The translations under genes and the position numbers were made by a program. Shown one piece after another: positions 26,386 through 36,586 of a stretch of 64,000 nt of DNA (positions are counted from its first letter, which is position 1; every line of letters starts with the position of its first letter). Where the stretch lies: NCBI RefSeq assembly GCF_030296015.1, contig NZ_AP027368.1:248001-312000 (forward strand), read 5' to 3'. The DNA is from Ferrimonas sp. YFM. Lineage in GTDB: Bacteria > Pseudomonadota > Gammaproteobacteria > Enterobacterales > Shewanellaceae. The notes beneath the pieces are model-generated. The model saw nothing but the letters and a program-made list of their open reading frames with translations, was not told the DNA's origin and made no database searches.

Positions 26386-27708
26386 ATGGCTAAGCCAGGT
26401 GTTGAGTTAAATAGTGCGAAAGGTGGCCTTTCGGAGCTGAAAGCGCGTCTGCTGTTTGTGCTGGGCGCAATCATCGTTTTCCGAGCTGGTTCTTTCGTAC
26501 CAATCCCTGGTATTGACGCCGCTGTACTGGCCGAGCTGTTCGATCAGCAACAGGGCACCATCGTGAGCATGTTCAACATGTTCTCCGGTGGCGCCCTGGA
26601 ACGCGCCTCCATCCTTGCACTGGGGATCATGCCGTACATTTCGGCGTCGATCATCATGCAGCTTCTGACTGTGGTTCACCCAGCAATGGCTGAACTGAAG
26701 AAGGAAGGGGAGGCGGGTCGCCGGAAGATCAGCCAATACACCCGTTACGGGACTTTGGTATTGGCGACCTTCCAGTCGTTCGGTATTGCAACTGGTTTGC
26801 CCAACATGATCTCCGGACTGGTGGTTAACCCGGGCCCTGCGTTTTACTTTACCGCAGTGGTTTCCCTGGTAACCGGTACCATGTTCCTGATGTGGTTGGG
26901 TGAGCAGATTACCGAGCGTGGCATTGGTAACGGCATCTCCATCATTATCTTTACAGGTATTGTTGCCGGCCTGCCATCGGCGATTGGCCAGACTGCAGAA
27001 CAAGCGCGTCAAGGTGAACTGCACGTGCTGCTGCTGCTCGTACTTGCGGTAATCATCTTTGCCGTGACCTACTTTGTGGTATTCATGGAGCGCGGACAGC
27101 GCCGTATCGTGGTAAACTACGCCAAGCGTCAGCAAGGCCGCCGCGTATTCGCTGCCCAGAGCACCCATCTGCCGCTGAAGGTCAACATGGCTGGTGTGAT
27201 TCCGCCAATCTTCGCGTCCAGTATCATTCTGTTCCCAGGAACCCTGGCTCAGTGGTTCGGTAACAATGAAGGTCTGCGTTGGTTGTCTGACATCTCTGTA
27301 GTGCTGTCCCCAGGTCAGCCGCTGTATGTGATGATCTATGCGGTAGCGATTATCTTCTTCTGTTTCTTCTACACCGCGCTGGTATTTAACCCTCGCGAAA
27401 CGGCAGACAACCTGAAGAAGTCCGGTGCATTCATCCCTGGTATTCGTCCAGGTGAACAGACCGCCCGTTATATCGATAAAGTGATGACCCGCCTGACTCT
27501 GGCTGGTGCCGCTTACATCACCTTTATCTGTCTGATTCCGGAATTCATGATGATCGGCCTGAACGTTCAGTTCTATTTCGGCGGTACTTCGCTGCTGATT
27601 ATGGTCGTGGTAATCATGGATTTCATAGCTCAGGTCCAGACTCATATGATGTCTCATCAGTATGATTCTGTTCTGAAAAAAGCGAACCTTAAGGGCTATA
27701 GCCGTTAA
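26386..27708 (+). CDS. secY: Preprotein translocase subunit SecY
   Basis: SecY is the channel-forming subunit of the Sec translocon. The protein has 440 residues (E. coli 443) with ten predicted spans. The plug and first-span region includes [16 protein letters not shown], and the cytoplasmic loop [20 protein letters not shown] contacts SecA and the ribosome. It sits inside the spc operon; SecE, its partner, is encoded at 476-847. Confidence 0.98.
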   Translation: MAKPGVELNSAKGGLSELKARLLFVLGAIIVFRAGSFVPIPGIDAAVLAELFDQQQGTIVSMFNMFSGGALERASILALGIMPYISASIIMQLLTVVHPAMAELKKEGEAGRRKISQYTRYGTLVLATFQSFGIATGLPNMISGLVVNPGPAFYFTAVVSLVTGTMFLMWLGEQITERGIGNGISIIIFTGIVAGLPSAIGQTAEQARQGELHVLLLLVLAVIIFAVTYFVVFMERGQRRIVVNYAKRQQGRRVFAAQSTHLPLKVNMAGVIPPIFASSIILFPGTLAQWFGNNEGLRWLSDISVVLSPGQPLYVMIYAVAIIFFCFFYTALVFNPRETADNLKKSGAFIPGIRPGEQTARYIDKVMTRLTLAGAAYITFICLIPEFMMIGLNVQFYFGGTSLLIMVVVIMDFIAQVQTHMMSHQYDSVLKKANLKGYSR

Positions 27709-27731
27709 GTCGCTCTCGACGGAGTAGCAAA

Positions 27732-27845
27732 ATGAAAGTTCGTGCGTCCGTAAAAAAGATGTGTCGTAACTGCAAAGTTATTAAGCGTCACGGCGTTGTA
27801 CGTGTTATCTGCTCTGAGCCGAAGCACAAGCAGCGTCAAGGTTAA
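27732..27845 (+). CDS. rpmJ: Large ribosomal subunit protein L36 (zinc-binding form)
   Basis: This 37-residue protein begins [20 protein letters not shown]. Cys11, Cys14, Cys27 and His32 form the zinc ribbon, so it is the zinc-requiring form; relatives often carry a zinc-free paralogue elsewhere, induced on zinc starvation. It ends the spc operon, 23 bases after secY. Confidence 0.97.
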   Translation: MKVRASVKKMCRNCKVIKRHGVVRVICSEPKHKQRQG

Positions 27846-27881
27846 TCAGAGTTCTCTCTGAGAAAAACCAAAAAACGTAGC

Positions 27882-27905
27882 GCTAGGCTGACCTCGGTCA
27901 GCCTA
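27882..27905 (+). repeat. Hairpin between rpmJ and rpsM
   Basis: TAGGCTGACC and GGTCAGCCTA pair across a two-base centre. There is no T run after it, so it is a weak terminator candidate or a processing site at the spc-alpha boundary. Confidence 0.5.
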
Positions 27906-27912
27906 TGCGTTG

Positions 27913-27941
27913 TTGCAAACTAGTCGGTTGTCGAGTATCCT
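27913..27941 (+). promoter_or_regulatory. Possible promoter of the alpha operon
   Basis: TTGCAA (27913-27918) and TATCCT (27936-27941) are 17 bases apart, 45 bases before the rpsM start. The remaining short leader is where S4 controls this operon in E. coli; no S4 pseudoknot was checked. Confidence 0.45.
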
Positions 27942-27985
27942 ACCGGGCTTTTCACAATCGACCACTGGAATTGAGGAGTGCTATA

Positions 27986-28342
27986 GTGGCCCGTATCGCT
28001 GGCATTAACATTCCTGAGCATAAGCATGCGGTTGTTGCTCTGACCGCCATCTTCGGTGTTGGCCGTACCCGCGCACAGCAGATCTGTGCCGAGGCCGGTA
28101 TCGCTGAAGATGTGAAGATCAAGGATCTGGACGAATCTACCATCGATAAGGTTCGTGACGTTGTAGGTCAGTTCACCGTTGAAGGTGACCTGCGTCGTGA
28201 GATCTCTATGAACATCAAGCGTCTGATGGACCTGGGTTGCTACCGCGGCCTGCGTCATCGTCGTAGTCTGCCACTTCGTGGTCAACGTACTAAGACTAAC
28301 GCTCGTACCCGTAAGGGTCCGCGTAAGCCGATCAAGAAGTAA
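27986..28342 (+). CDS. rpsM: Small ribosomal subunit protein S13
   Basis: S13 forms an intersubunit bridge from the 30S head. The GTG at 27986 behind TGAGGAG gives 118 residues beginning [20 protein letters not shown], as in E. coli, which also starts with GTG. An in-frame ATG at 27905 would lie inside the promoter region and is rejected. It opens the alpha operon. Confidence 0.97.
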   Translation: MARIAGINIPEHKHAVVALTAIFGVGRTRAQQICAEAGIAEDVKIKDLDESTIDKVRDVVGQFTVEGDLRREISMNIKRLMDLGCYRGLRHRRSLPLRGQRTKTNARTRKGPRKPIKK

Positions 28343-28355
28343 GGGGAACTAAGCA

Positions 28356-28745
28356 ATGGCTAAAACTCCTTCTCGTACCCGTAAAAAGGTACGCAAGCAG
28401 GTTGCAGACGGTGTGGCCCACGTGCACGCATCTTTCAACAACACAATCGTGACCATCACCGACCGTCAAGGTAACGCTCTGGCATGGGCGACCGCAGGCG
28501 GCTCCGGCTTCCGTGGTTCTCGTAAGTCCACTCCGTTCGCTGCACAGGTTGCTGCTGAGCGCTGCGCCGAAATGGCCAAAGAGTATGGTCTGAAGAACCT
28601 GGAAGTTGAAGTTAAGGGTCCGGGTCCGGGTCGTGAGTCCTCTATTCGTGCGTTGAATGCTGCGGGTTTCCGCATCACCAACATCACCGATGTGACTCCA
28701 ATTCCGCACAACGGTTGTCGTCCGCCTAAGAAACGTCGCGTATAA
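28356..28745 (+). CDS. rpsK: Small ribosomal subunit protein S11
   Basis: S11 lies on the 30S platform near the E site. It is 129 residues with the conserved [17 protein letters not shown] and ends [11 protein letters not shown]. It lies 13 bases after rpsM. Confidence 0.98.
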   Translation: MAKTPSRTRKKVRKQVADGVAHVHASFNNTIVTITDRQGNALAWATAGGSGFRGSRKSTPFAAQVAAERCAEMAKEYGLKNLEVEVKGPGPGRESSIRALNAAGFRITNITDVTPIPHNGCRPPKKRRV

Positions 28746-28775
28746 CGCCCGTTTCAGGATAGTTGGAGAAAGAAC

Positions 28776-29396
28776 ATGGCAAGATATTTGGGTCCTAAGC
28801 TCAAGCTAAGCCGTCGTGAAGGTACAGATCTGTTCCTGAAAAGCGGCGTACGAGCAATCGATTCTAAATGTAAGATCGACAATGCACCTGGTCAGCACGG
28901 CGCTCGTAAAGCTCGTCTGTCTGACTACGGTCTGCAGCTGCGTGAAAAGCAGAAGGTTCGCCGTATCTACGGTGTACTGGAAAAGCAATTCCGCAACTAC
29001 TACAAAACTGCTGCTAGCAAGAAAGGCAATACTGGTGAAAACCTGTTGCAGCTGCTAGAAAGTCGTTTGGATAACGTGGTTTACCGCATGGGTTTCGGTG
29101 CTACTCGCAACGAAGCACGCCAGCTGGTTAGCCACAAGGCAATCATGGTTAATGGCCGTGTTGTTAACATTCCATCTTTCGTTGTGACTGCTGACGACGT
29201 GGTAAGCGTACGTGAGAAGGCTCAGAAGCAAGCTCGTATTAAGGGTGCGCTGGAGCTGGCAGATCAACGTGAGAAGCCGACTTGGATGGAAGTAGACAGC
29301 TCTAAGATGGAAGGCACTTTCAAGCGCCTGCCTGAGCGTAGCGATCTGTCTGCCGACATCAATGAACAGCTGATCGTCGAGCTTTACTCTAAGTAA
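28776..29396 (+). CDS. rpsD: Small ribosomal subunit protein S4
   Basis: S4 nucleates 30S assembly, sits at the mRNA entry pore, and in E. coli represses the alpha operon. The protein has 206 residues. The S4 RNA-binding domain is at about 96-160 ([20 protein letters not shown]). The N terminus lacks the four-cysteine zinc site found in some bacteria. Confidence 0.98.
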   Translation: MARYLGPKLKLSRREGTDLFLKSGVRAIDSKCKIDNAPGQHGARKARLSDYGLQLREKQKVRRIYGVLEKQFRNYYKTAASKKGNTGENLLQLLESRLDNVVYRMGFGATRNEARQLVSHKAIMVNGRVVNIPSFVVTADDVVSVREKAQKQARIKGALELADQREKPTWMEVDSSKMEGTFKRLPERSDLSADINEQLIVELYSK

Positions 29397-29421
29397 GGCT
29401 TAACCGTTAAGAGAGGACACA

Positions 29422-30414
29422 ATGCAGGGTTCCGTTACCGATTTTCTTAAGCCACGTCTGGTCGATGTCGTGCAAGTCAACCCCACTCGGGCTAAAGTGA
29501 CTCTTGAGCCCCTTGAGCGTGGTTTCGGCCACACCTTGGGTAATGCGCTTCGCCGCATTCTGCTTTCTTCTATGCCTGGTTGTGCAGTTACCGAAGTCGA
29601 GATCGACGGCGTACTGCATGAGTACAGCAGCAAAGAGGGTGTGCAGGAAGACGTACTTGAGATCCTGTTGAACCTGAAAGGTTTGGCAGTGAAAATCGAA
29701 GGTAAGGATGAAGTCACGCTGACTTTGAACAAGTCTGGTGCAGGCCCTGTTACTGCAGGTGATATCACCCATGGTGGTGATGTCGAGATCATGAATCCTG
29801 ATCACCTCATCTGTACTCTGACCGGTGATGACGCTGAAATCAGCATGCGCATCAAGGTTGAGTGGGGCCGCGGCTATGTGCCTGCGTCTGCCCGTGCTCA
29901 ATCCGACGAAGACGAGCGTCCAATCGGTCGTCTTCTGGTTGATGCCTCCTTCAGTCCTGTTGTCCGCATCGCCTACAATGTTGAGGCGGCGCGTGTAGAA
30001 CAGCGTACTGACCTGGATAAGCTGATTATCGACATGCACACCAACGGCACCCTGGATCCTGAAGAAGCGATCCGCCGTTCTGCCACTATTCTGGCAGAGC
30101 AACTGGATGCCTTCGTTGAGCTGCGTGACGTAAGCGAGCCGGAAGAGAAAGAAGAGAAGCCAGAATTCGATCCAATTCTGCTGCGTCCTGTCGATGATCT
30201 GGAACTGACTGTTCGTTCGGCGAACTGCCTGAAAGCAGAAGCCATTCATTATATCGGTGATCTGGTTCAGCGCACTGAAGTTGAGCTGCTTAAGACCCCT
30301 AACCTGGGTAAGAAGTCGCTTACTGAAATCAAGGACGTTCTCGCTTCCCGCGGTCTGTCCCTGGGTATGCGGCTTGAAAACTGGCCGCCAGCTTCACTCG
30401 CCGACAACATGTAA
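29422..30414 (+). CDS. rpoA: RNA polymerase alpha subunit
   Basis: The alpha dimer scaffolds the polymerase, and its C-terminal domain touches UP elements and activators. The 330 residues divide into the N-terminal domain (1 to about 235), an acidic linker, and the C-terminal domain from about 250, with [20 protein letters not shown] containing the DNA-contacting arginine. Position between rpsD and rplQ is canonical. Confidence 0.99.
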   Translation: MQGSVTDFLKPRLVDVVQVNPTRAKVTLEPLERGFGHTLGNALRRILLSSMPGCAVTEVEIDGVLHEYSSKEGVQEDVLEILLNLKGLAVKIEGKDEVTLTLNKSGAGPVTAGDITHGGDVEIMNPDHLICTLTGDDAEISMRIKVEWGRGYVPASARAQSDEDERPIGRLLVDASFSPVVRIAYNVEAARVEQRTDLDKLIIDMHTNGTLDPEEAIRRSATILAEQLDAFVELRDVSEPEEKEEKPEFDPILLRPVDDLELTVRSANCLKAEAIHYIGDLVQRTEVELLKTPNLGKKSLTEIKDVLASRGLSLGMRLENWPPASLADNM

Positions 30415-30440
30415 CCAGGTCTGGTAAAGATTTAGGTTAA

Positions 30441-30851
<411 letters not shown>

Positions 30852-30854
30852 TAG

Positions 30855-30884
30855 AAAGGCCGGTCACTGACCGGCCTTTTTCTT
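30855..30884 (+). terminator. Terminator of the alpha operon
   Basis: AAAGGCCGGTCA and TGACCGGCCTTT form a near-perfect stem followed by T residues, marking the end of the ribosomal protein supercluster. Confidence 0.93.
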
Positions 30885-30955
30885 TTCCCCTCCCGAAAAT
30901 TCCCCTTTTCCCCGTTGACTACACTTAAGTAGGTTTCTTCCTCTTCGAGGTGCCT

Positions 30956-32299
30956 ATGACCCTGGTGCGGCTGTTGCCTCTGCTCGTCACCCTGATCCTG
31001 TTGCTGCCTTCGACTCTAAGGTCCGACAATGGTGCCCAGGTGTGGGTGCTGCCCATTCAGGGGGTGATAGGCCCCGCCACCTCAGAACTGCTGCTCAATA
31101 CCCTGGAGGACGCCACAGAGGCCAATGTCGAGCTGCTGGTGCTGGCCATAGACACCCCGGGCGGGCTGGACAGCGCCATGAGAGAGATGATCCAGGGGAT
31201 CCTGGCCAGCCCAGTGCCCGTGGCCGGGTACGTGTCGCCTCCGGGCGCGCGGGCCGCCAGTGCCGGCACCTATATGCTGTACGCCTGCCATATTGCTGCC
31301 ATGGCGCCAGCCACCAATTTGGGTGCGGCCACCCCGGTGGCTCTGAGCCCCGGCGCCTCGCCAGCCACTCCCAACCCCACCGAGGGTGAGACACCGGCCC
31401 AGGCGCCCTCCAATGAACAGAGCATGCGCAATAAGGTGGTCAACGATGCGGTGGCCTACATTCGCGGTCTGGCTGAGCTCAGGGGACGCAATGTGGAGTG
31501 GGCCGAGAAGGCGGTGCGTGAAGGTGCCAGTCTGTCCGCGGTCGATGCATTGGAGCAGGGGGTGGTGGATATGATGGCCGAGGATCTTGTGGCGCTTGTC
31601 GCTGCCCTCGATGGTCATTTGGTGGGTGAGCGCTCGCTAACCACGGCCGGTGCCAGCGTGGTGACCATAGAGCCGGGTTGGCGACATAACCTGCTGCAGG
31701 CACTGACCAACCCCAACGTGGCCCTGTTATTGCTGATGCTGGGCTTCTACGGCCTGGTACTGGAGTTTTACAGCCCGGGGGTGGGGTTGCCCGCCATTGT
31801 GGGGGGAATCAGCCTGCTGCTGGGTCTCTACGCCCTGAACATGTTGCCCATCAACCTAGCCGGTGCCGGGCTGATGTTGCTGGGGTTGGCGCTGATGGTC
31901 ACCGAGGCCTTCTTGCCCAGCTTCGGTCTGTTTGGCATCGGCGGCGTGGTGGCCTTCCTCGCCGGAGCCCTGCTGCTGATGGATACCGACGTGCCTGAAT
32001 TGCAACTGGCCATGCCCCTGGTGAGTGCGGTCGCGGTGGCCTCGGCGCTGTTCACCATACTGGTGCTGCGGATGGCCCTGCGCAGTCGCAATCAGGTGGT
32101 GGTGACCGGGGTACAGACCCTGGTCGGTAAACGCGTGGCTGTGGACGAGCGGCTGCGCTCCCAGGGGATGGTCGAACTGGGGGGAGAGTTGTGGCAAGCC
32201 CGGTGCGATGGCGAGATAACCGGCTCCAGTGCCACTGTGGTGGCCGTGGAAGGGCTGACTCTGGTATTGGCCGACAAGGAGAATAAGCATGATGGCTGA
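30956..32299 (+). CDS. NfeD-family membrane serine protease (ClpP-like domain plus OB-fold)
   Basis: This 447-residue membrane protein belongs to the NfeD1b/STOPP group, whose archaeal member cleaves the C terminus of its stomatin partner. A signal or anchor segment (4-20) is followed by a ClpP-like protease domain with nucleophile Ser102 in [10 protein letters not shown] and general-base Lys160 in RNKVVND. Then come four to five membrane spans (about 240-365) and a C-terminal NfeD OB-fold. An Ala/Pro/Thr-rich insert lies at about 128-155, between the catalytic residues. The ATG at 30956 fits GAGG better than the GTG at 30950. Its end overlaps the slipin gene by 11 bases, so the two are a coupled pair; the substrate is inferred. 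Confidence 0.9.
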   Translation: MTLVRLLPLLVTLILLLPSTLRSDNGAQVWVLPIQGVIGPATSELLLNTLEDATEANVELLVLAIDTPGGLDSAMREMIQGILASPVPVAGYVSPPGARAASAGTYMLYACHIAAMAPATNLGAATPVALSPGASPATPNPTEGETPAQAPSNEQSMRNKVVNDAVAYIRGLAELRGRNVEWAEKAVREGASLSAVDALEQGVVDMMAEDLVALVAALDGHLVGERSLTTAGASVVTIEPGWRHNLLQALTNPNVALLLLMLGFYGLVLEFYSPGVGLPAIVGGISLLLGLYALNMLPINLAGAGLMLLGLALMVTEAFLPSFGLFGIGGVVAFLAGALLLMDTDVPELQLAMPLVSAVAVASALFTILVLRMALRSRNQVVVTGVQTLVGKRVAVDERLRSQGMVELGGELWQARCDGEITGSSATVVAVEGLTLVLADKENKHDG

Positions 32300-33062
32300 G
32301 AACTTCACCTCCTACTTTACCCTGACTCTGGCGTTTCTGATTCTGGCGCTGCTGATCAGCACCTTCCGCATCCTGCGCGAGTATGAGCGGGGGGTGATCT
32401 TCCTGCTGGGACGCTTCTATCGGGTCAAGGGCCCAGGTCTTATCATCGTCATCCCCATAGTGCAGCAGATGGTGCGTGTGGATCTGCGAACCCTGGTGAT
32501 GGATGTGCCCACCCAGGATGTGATCTCCCGGGATAACGTGTCGGTGCGGGTCAACGCGGTGGTCTACTACCGGGTGGTGGATCCGGAGAAGGCGATCAAC
32601 CAGGTGGAGGAGTACCATGAGGCCACCAGTCAGTTGTCCCAGACCACCCTGAGATCGGTGCTGGGTCAGCATGAGCTGGATGAGATGCTGTCGCAGCGGG
32701 AGGTGCTCAATGCGGACATTCAGCGGATACTGGACAAGCAGACCGACGTATGGGGCATCAAGGTGTCCAATGTGGAGATCAAACACGTGGATCTGGACGA
32801 GTCGATGATTCGAGCCATCGCCCGTCAAGCGGAGGCGGAGCGGGTTCGTCGGGCCAAGGTGATTCACGCCACCGGCGAGCGAGAGGCCGCCGACAAACTG
32901 GCTGAAGCGGCGTCAGTGCTGGCCGAGGAGTCCGGCGCTTTGCAGCTCAGGTACCTGCAAACCCTGACAGAGATCGCCGGCGACAAGTCCAGCACCATCG
33001 TCTTCCCTCTGCCCATGGAACTGGCCGACTGGCTGTCAAAAAACAAAAAGGCCGGTGAGTAA
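32289..33062 (+). CDS. Stomatin-like SPFH protein (slipin)
   Basis: Slipins are membrane-anchored SPFH proteins that oligomerise in ordered membrane patches. The 257 residues hold one N-terminal span (about 8-26), then the SPFH domain with [14 protein letters not shown] and [11 protein letters not shown], and a C-terminal coiled region ([20 protein letters not shown]). The gene overlaps the upstream NfeD-type protease, the genomic pairing typical of bacterial slipins. Function beyond membrane organisation is unknown. GGAG lies seven bases before the ATG. Confidence 0.93.
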   Translation: MMAENFTSYFTLTLAFLILALLISTFRILREYERGVIFLLGRFYRVKGPGLIIVIPIVQQMVRVDLRTLVMDVPTQDVISRDNVSVRVNAVVYYRVVDPEKAINQVEEYHEATSQLSQTTLRSVLGQHELDEMLSQREVLNADIQRILDKQTDVWGIKVSNVEIKHVDLDESMIRAIARQAEAERVRRAKVIHATGEREAADKLAEAASVLAEESGALQLRYLQTLTEIAGDKSSTIVFPLPMELADWLSKNKKAGE

Positions 33063-33070
33063 CCGGCCTT
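33038..33070 (-). terminator. Terminator of ccmABCDE, overlapping the slipin end
   Basis: AAGGCCGGT and ACCGGCCTT pair around the slipin stop codon. Read on the minus strand the stem is followed by a T-rich tract (TTTTTGTTTTTT), so it terminates ccmE transcription. On the + strand the tail is weak. Confidence 0.8.
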
Positions 33071-33091
33071 AGTCGTGCGTCTGGGGTGACC

Positions 33092-33580
33092 TTAGTAGGT
33101 GCCGCCCTGAGTCTGTGACGCGTCGTAGTCGAGCTTCTCGTGCTTCTTGCCCATGGCTTCGGCCACTTCTGGCGGCATGTAGTTCTCGTCGTGCTTGGCC
33201 AGTACTTCGGTGGCATCGATGACGGCGAACTCATTCATGGGACCCTGGGCAACAATACCCTGACCTTCACGGAAGAGATCCGGCAGCATGCCATCGTAAC
33301 GGATGGTCACCGCTGGGCCGGTATCGGCGATCTGGAACTCCACTTTCAGGCTTTCCGGGTCGCGCTTGACCGAGCCTGGTACCACCATGCCGCCGATGCG
33401 GATGCGTTGGCCAATCTCGGGCTTGATGCCGGTGCCCTCTTTGCCCAGATGAATCTCTGAGGCGGTGTAGAACAGGTCCAGATTGCTGTTCAGTGCGTAC
33501 AGCAGCAGGGAGGCGATGGCCGCAACACCGCCGATCAGTGCTGAGGCGAACACCAGGCGTTTTTTACGTCTTGGATTCAT
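33092..33580 (-). CDS. ccmE: Periplasmic haem chaperone CcmE
   Basis: CcmE binds haem covalently in the periplasm and carries it to the CcmF ligation complex. The 162 residues begin with a basic N terminus and one membrane anchor (about 9-30), then the OB-fold. The haem-binding histidine is His130 in [12 protein letters not shown], the same number as in E. coli. Its ATG overlaps the ccmD stop by four bases. It is the last gene of ccmABCDE. Confidence 0.98.
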   Translation of the reverse strand: MNPRRKKRLVFASALIGGVAAIASLLLYALNSNLDLFYTASEIHLGKEGTGIKPEIGQRIRIGGMVVPGSVKRDPESLKVEFQIADTGPAVTIRYDGMLPDLFREGQGIVAQGPMNEFAVIDATEVLAKHDENYMPPEVAEAMGKKHEKLDYDASQTQGGTY

Positions 33581-33789
33581 ACCGCTTTGCTCCTGTGTTG
33601 ACGCAGACGCTCTTCTCGGGCCTGCTTTTGGCTGATCTGTTTAATGACTCGCTTTCGCTGGGAGAGGCAACTTACCACTAACAACCCCAGGGCAGCAAAT
33701 GCCACGCCGTAGGCCAGCCAGACGAAGAAGGCGTAGCCGCCCATATCCAGAAACTCTGACAGGCCGGCAAATTGGAAGTTCCAGTTCAT
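33577..33789 (-). CDS. ccmD: Haem exporter accessory protein CcmD
   Basis: CcmD is a small one-span protein needed to release haem-loaded CcmE from CcmABC. This 70-residue protein has the [20 protein letters not shown] span near 16-35 and a positively charged cytoplasmic tail. Coupling to both neighbours by overlapping stop and start codons supports the assignment. Confidence 0.95.
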   Translation of the reverse strand: MNWNFQFAGLSEFLDMGGYAFFVWLAYGVAFAALGLLVVSCLSQRKRVIKQISQKQAREERLRQHRSKAV

Positions 33790-34535
33790 TAGCGTTTCTC
33801 CTCAGCAGCAACAAGGTCGCGAACCCAGGGACGCATGGCGTTACGGGCCAGCACCTCGGCGCGGAAGCGCAAGATGGTCAGTGCGCCGATCATCATGGCA
33901 AAGCCAAAGATGTTCATCAGCAGCGGAATCAGCATCTCCGGAGGCATGGCGTTGCTCTTGCCCACGGTGATGGCGTTGGGCTGATGGAGGGTGTTCCACC
34001 ACTCAACGGAGTACTTGATGATGGGCAGGTTGATGGAGCCCACAATCGCCAGGATGCCGGCAGCCTTGGCGGCCAGGACCTTATCCTCGAAGGAGGCGTA
34101 CAGGGCAATGACGCCCAGGTAGAGGAACAGCAGCACCAGCTCTGAGGTCAGGCGTGCGTCCCACACCCACCAGGTGCCCCACATGGGCTTACCCCAGGTG
34201 GCGCCGGTGAACAGGGCGATAAAGGTCAGCACGGCACCGATGGGGGCGATGGCGGCGGCGGCGATGTCGGCCAGCTTGATCTGCCACACCAGGCCAATGA
34301 ACGCCGCGATGGCCATGGCGAAGTAGGCGGACATGGACATGGAAGCCGCAGGCACGTGAATAAAGATGATGCGGTAGGAGTTACCCTGCTGGTAATCCAC
34401 CGGAGCGAAACCCAGGCCCAATACAGTGCCTGTGCCGATCAGCAGTACCGCCAGGATGGCAAACCAGGGCAGCATCTTGCCAGCCAGTTGGTACGCCTTC
34501 TCAGGGTTGGCGTAGGGGTGAAGCCATTTCCACAT
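33789..34535 (-). CDS. ccmC: Haem-handling membrane protein CcmC
   Basis: CcmC presents haem to CcmE on the periplasmic face. The 248 residues have six predicted spans, and the tryptophan-rich haem-binding motif WGTWWVWDARLTSE lies between spans three and four. It lies one base after ccmB and shares one base with ccmD. Confidence 0.97.
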   Translation of the reverse strand: MWKWLHPYANPEKAYQLAGKMLPWFAILAVLLIGTGTVLGLGFAPVDYQQGNSYRIIFIHVPAASMSMSAYFAMAIAAFIGLVWQIKLADIAAAAIAPIGAVLTFIALFTGATWGKPMWGTWWVWDARLTSELVLLFLYLGVIALYASFEDKVLAAKAAGILAIVGSINLPIIKYSVEWWNTLHQPNAITVGKSNAMPPEMLIPLLMNIFGFAMMIGALTILRFRAEVLARNAMRPWVRDLVAAEEKR

Positions 34536-34536
34536 A

Positions 34537-35223
34537 TCAGTTTGTACTCACTCTCAAAGAGGCCCCGATTGCTACGGGAGCCAGGACCAAAGCGCCCACC
34601 AGCATAGCTGCCAGTATAGACAGGTGTCCGGTGTAGGGCAGGTTCATGCCCGCAGCGTCTATCGCGCTGGTGGCAAAAATCAGTACTGGAATATAGAGGG
34701 GCAGGATCAGCAGACTGATCAGCACGCCCCCTTTGCGTAAGCCTACCGTCAAAGCGGCGCCAATGGCACCCAACAGGCTCAGAACCGGGGTGCCCAGGGC
34801 CAGAGTCGACATCAGGGCACCGTAACTGTTGCTTTCCAGGTGCAGCAGGGTCGCCAGCAGGGGAGAGGCCACGATCAGCGGCACTCCGGTGACGATCCAG
34901 TGAGCCAGCACCTTCGCCAGCACCATCAGCGACAGCGGCTGAGGGCAGAGCATCATCTGCTCCAGGGAGCCGTCGGCGTAGTCGGTCTTAAACAGGCGCT
35001 CCAGGGACAGCATGGCGGACAGCAGGGCGGCTACCCAGATGATCCCGGGGGCGATGCGCGCCAGCACCTGTGGCTCTGGGCCAATGCCCAGGGGGAACAG
35101 GCTCACTACGATAAAGAAGAACATCAGCGGGTTGAAGATGTCATTGCGGTGGCGGAAGGCCACCTGCAGATCCCGCTTTAGGACCGTATTGAAGGCCCGG
35201 CTATAGCTTACATCTCGGCTCAT
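34537..35223 (-). CDS. ccmB: Haem exporter permease CcmB
   Basis: CcmB is the membrane subunit of the CcmAB transporter, whose ATP hydrolysis releases holo-CcmE. I take the ATG at 35223, seven bases from AGGGG, giving 228 residues beginning MSRDVSYSRAFNTVLKRDLQ. An upstream TTG would overlap ccmA by 20 bases. Six spans are predicted, and the family stretch PLGIGPEPQVLARIAPGIIW is present. Confidence 0.95.
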   Translation of the reverse strand: MSRDVSYSRAFNTVLKRDLQVAFRHRNDIFNPLMFFFIVVSLFPLGIGPEPQVLARIAPGIIWVAALLSAMLSLERLFKTDYADGSLEQMMLCPQPLSLMVLAKVLAHWIVTGVPLIVASPLLATLLHLESNSYGALMSTLALGTPVLSLLGAIGAALTVGLRKGGVLISLLILPLYIPVLIFATSAIDAAGMNLPYTGHLSILAAMLVGALVLAPVAIGASLRVSTN

Positions 35224-35233
35224 TGTCGGACCC

Positions 35234-35875
35234 CTAGTCGAATTGGTACTCAAGACGCAGCTTCTTCAGCCGGTCCGGCCCCACCAGTTGCAGATCCTGG
35301 TGAGTGGTAAGGATGACGCAACCGCCACGGTTGGCGTGGTCGAGGAACAGCTGCTCCAGTTCGGCCACACCGCGTTTGTCGATGGCGGTCAGGGGTTCGT
35401 CCAGAATCCAGATGCGTGCCTCGCTGTGCCACAGGCGGGCCAGGGCGATGCGACGGTGCTGGCCTGCGGAGAGGTGACCGGCAGGGTGCTCTTCGAAGCC
35501 GGTGAGGTTCACCTTGGCCAGGGTGGCGCGGATGTCCACCTGGTTATAACCGGCGATGCTCAGGTTGAACGCAAGATTCTCTTCGGCGGTCAGTTCACTC
35601 TTGACCCCGGGCAGGTGGCCCAGATAGAGCAGGTCCTCGTGAAAATCGTCTCGTACGTCGCTGGTGGGGGTGCCTTTGTAGTGCACGTCACCGGCGTAGG
35701 GGCGGGAGAGGCCGGCCAGGATCCGCAGCAGGCTGGTTTTGCCGGCGCCGTTGGGGCCCTCAATCTGGATGATGTCGCCGCCGCGCACGTCGAAGCTGAG
35801 GCCGTCGAACAGGATCCGCTCTTCGCGGATACAGGTAAGCTCCTCGGCGCTGAGTAGTATTTCGCTGTCCTGCAT
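35234..35875 (-). CDS. ccmA: Haem exporter ATPase CcmA
   Basis: CcmA is the ATPase of the cytochrome c maturation exporter. The ATG at 35875 gives 213 residues, close to E. coli (207); longer in-frame readings have no family resemblance. Walker A is GPNGAGKT (40-47), the ABC signature LSAGQ is at 135-139, and the Walker B region WILDEP is at 156-161. The ribosome-binding site is weak (GAAAGA). It opens the minus-strand ccmABCDE operon. Confidence 0.96.
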   Translation of the reverse strand: MQDSEILLSAEELTCIREERILFDGLSFDVRGGDIIQIEGPNGAGKTSLLRILAGLSRPYAGDVHYKGTPTSDVRDDFHEDLLYLGHLPGVKSELTAEENLAFNLSIAGYNQVDIRATLAKVNLTGFEEHPAGHLSAGQHRRIALARLWHSEARIWILDEPLTAIDKRGVAELEQLFLDHANRGGCVILTTHQDLQLVGPDRLKKLRLEYQFD

Positions 35876-35909
35876 TCTTTCGTATTCACACCTGAACTGA
35901 TTGAAGGCG

Positions 35910-35939
35910 ATTCTACCATATTGGGTACAAGTTAACTTG
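35910..35939 (-). promoter_or_regulatory. Possible ccmA promoter with palindrome
   Basis: On the minus strand TAGAAT (35915-35910) could serve as a -10. Its -35 region overlaps the perfect 12-base palindrome CAAGTTAACTTG (35928-35939), a possible operator. No protein is assigned to the site. Confidence 0.4.
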
Positions 35940-36091
35940 GGCTTGCTCCCATTCTTAACAACTGCTAGGGCGCGCTGGATCACATGGCCTGGCAGCGGGG
36001 CAGAATATGGCCCTTTTTAAGCGAATTAACAAATGATTAGCTTCTATGACTCTCAATAAGGTGGAATAGTTGCATCCCACCTCCAAGAATG

Positions 36092-36105
36092 GTGATTTAT
36101 ATCAA
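36092..36105. promoter_or_regulatory. FNR-type binding site upstream of the scyA-like gene
   Basis: GTGATTTATATCAA, read on the minus strand as TTGATATAAATCAC, matches the FNR consensus TTGAT-N4-ATCAA at nine of ten defined bases. It lies 108 bases before the cytochrome start. A TATGTG at 36128-36133 would place the site near -41.5, typical for activation. Shewanella EtrA and CRP use similar sites, so the regulator itself is uncertain. Confidence 0.6.
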
Positions 36106-36212
36106 AAAAAGATGAACGCCTGTGAGGTATGTGTTATTTTAATATCGAGCTTGGCTGTGAACGCATATCACTCAAGTTAATAAAAAATGTCAACAATTTG
36201 GAACGAAGTAGC

Positions 36213-36512
36213 ATGAAAAAGATTATCGCTTTTGCTGCAGTAGCTATGCTGGCTTCTGCTCCCGGTGTGATGGCTCAGGAAGGTGAAGCTGTATACAACA
36301 AGGCCTGCCAGACCTGCCACGCCATGGGCATTGCCGGTGCTCCTAAGCTGAACGACGCTGCCGCCTGGGAGCCTCGTATGGCCAAGGGCATGGATAGTCT
36401 GGTCCAGAGTGTTAAGAACGGCCTGAATGCCATGCCCCCAGGTGGTATGTGCATGGATTGCAGCGACGAAGATTACAAAGCTGCCATCGAGTTCATGGCT
36501 GAGAAGAAGTAA
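36213..36512 (+). CDS. scyA: Small periplasmic cytochrome c5 family protein (ScyA-like)
   Basis: This 99-residue monohaem c-type cytochrome is exported (signal peptide 1-21, cleaved after VMA). It carries the haem site CQTCH at 32-36 and a likely axial Met74 in NAMPPGG. Two further cysteines, Cys80 and Cys83, are the disulfide pair typical of cytochrome c5. In Shewanella the equivalent gene, also inside the ccm locus, encodes ScyA, an electron carrier to CcpA peroxidase and cbb3 oxidase. Orthology is inferred from size and place. The ATG at 36213 follows GGAACGAAG. Confidence 0.88.
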   Translation: MKKIIAFAAVAMLASAPGVMAQEGEAVYNKACQTCHAMGIAGAPKLNDAAAWEPRMAKGMDSLVQSVKNGLNAMPPGGMCMDCSDEDYKAAIEFMAEKK

Positions 36513-36533
36513 TCCAGACCAGATTGTTTAAAG

Positions 36534-36558
36534 GGGCCCGCACTGTGCGGGCCTTTTT
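36534..36558 (+). terminator. Terminator of the scyA-like gene
   Basis: GGCCCGCAC and GTGCGGGCC pair almost without a loop and are followed by five T residues, 22 bases after the stop codon. Confidence 0.9.
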
Positions 36559-36586
36559 ATTGCCTGAACTCTTTGGCAGCCGGACA

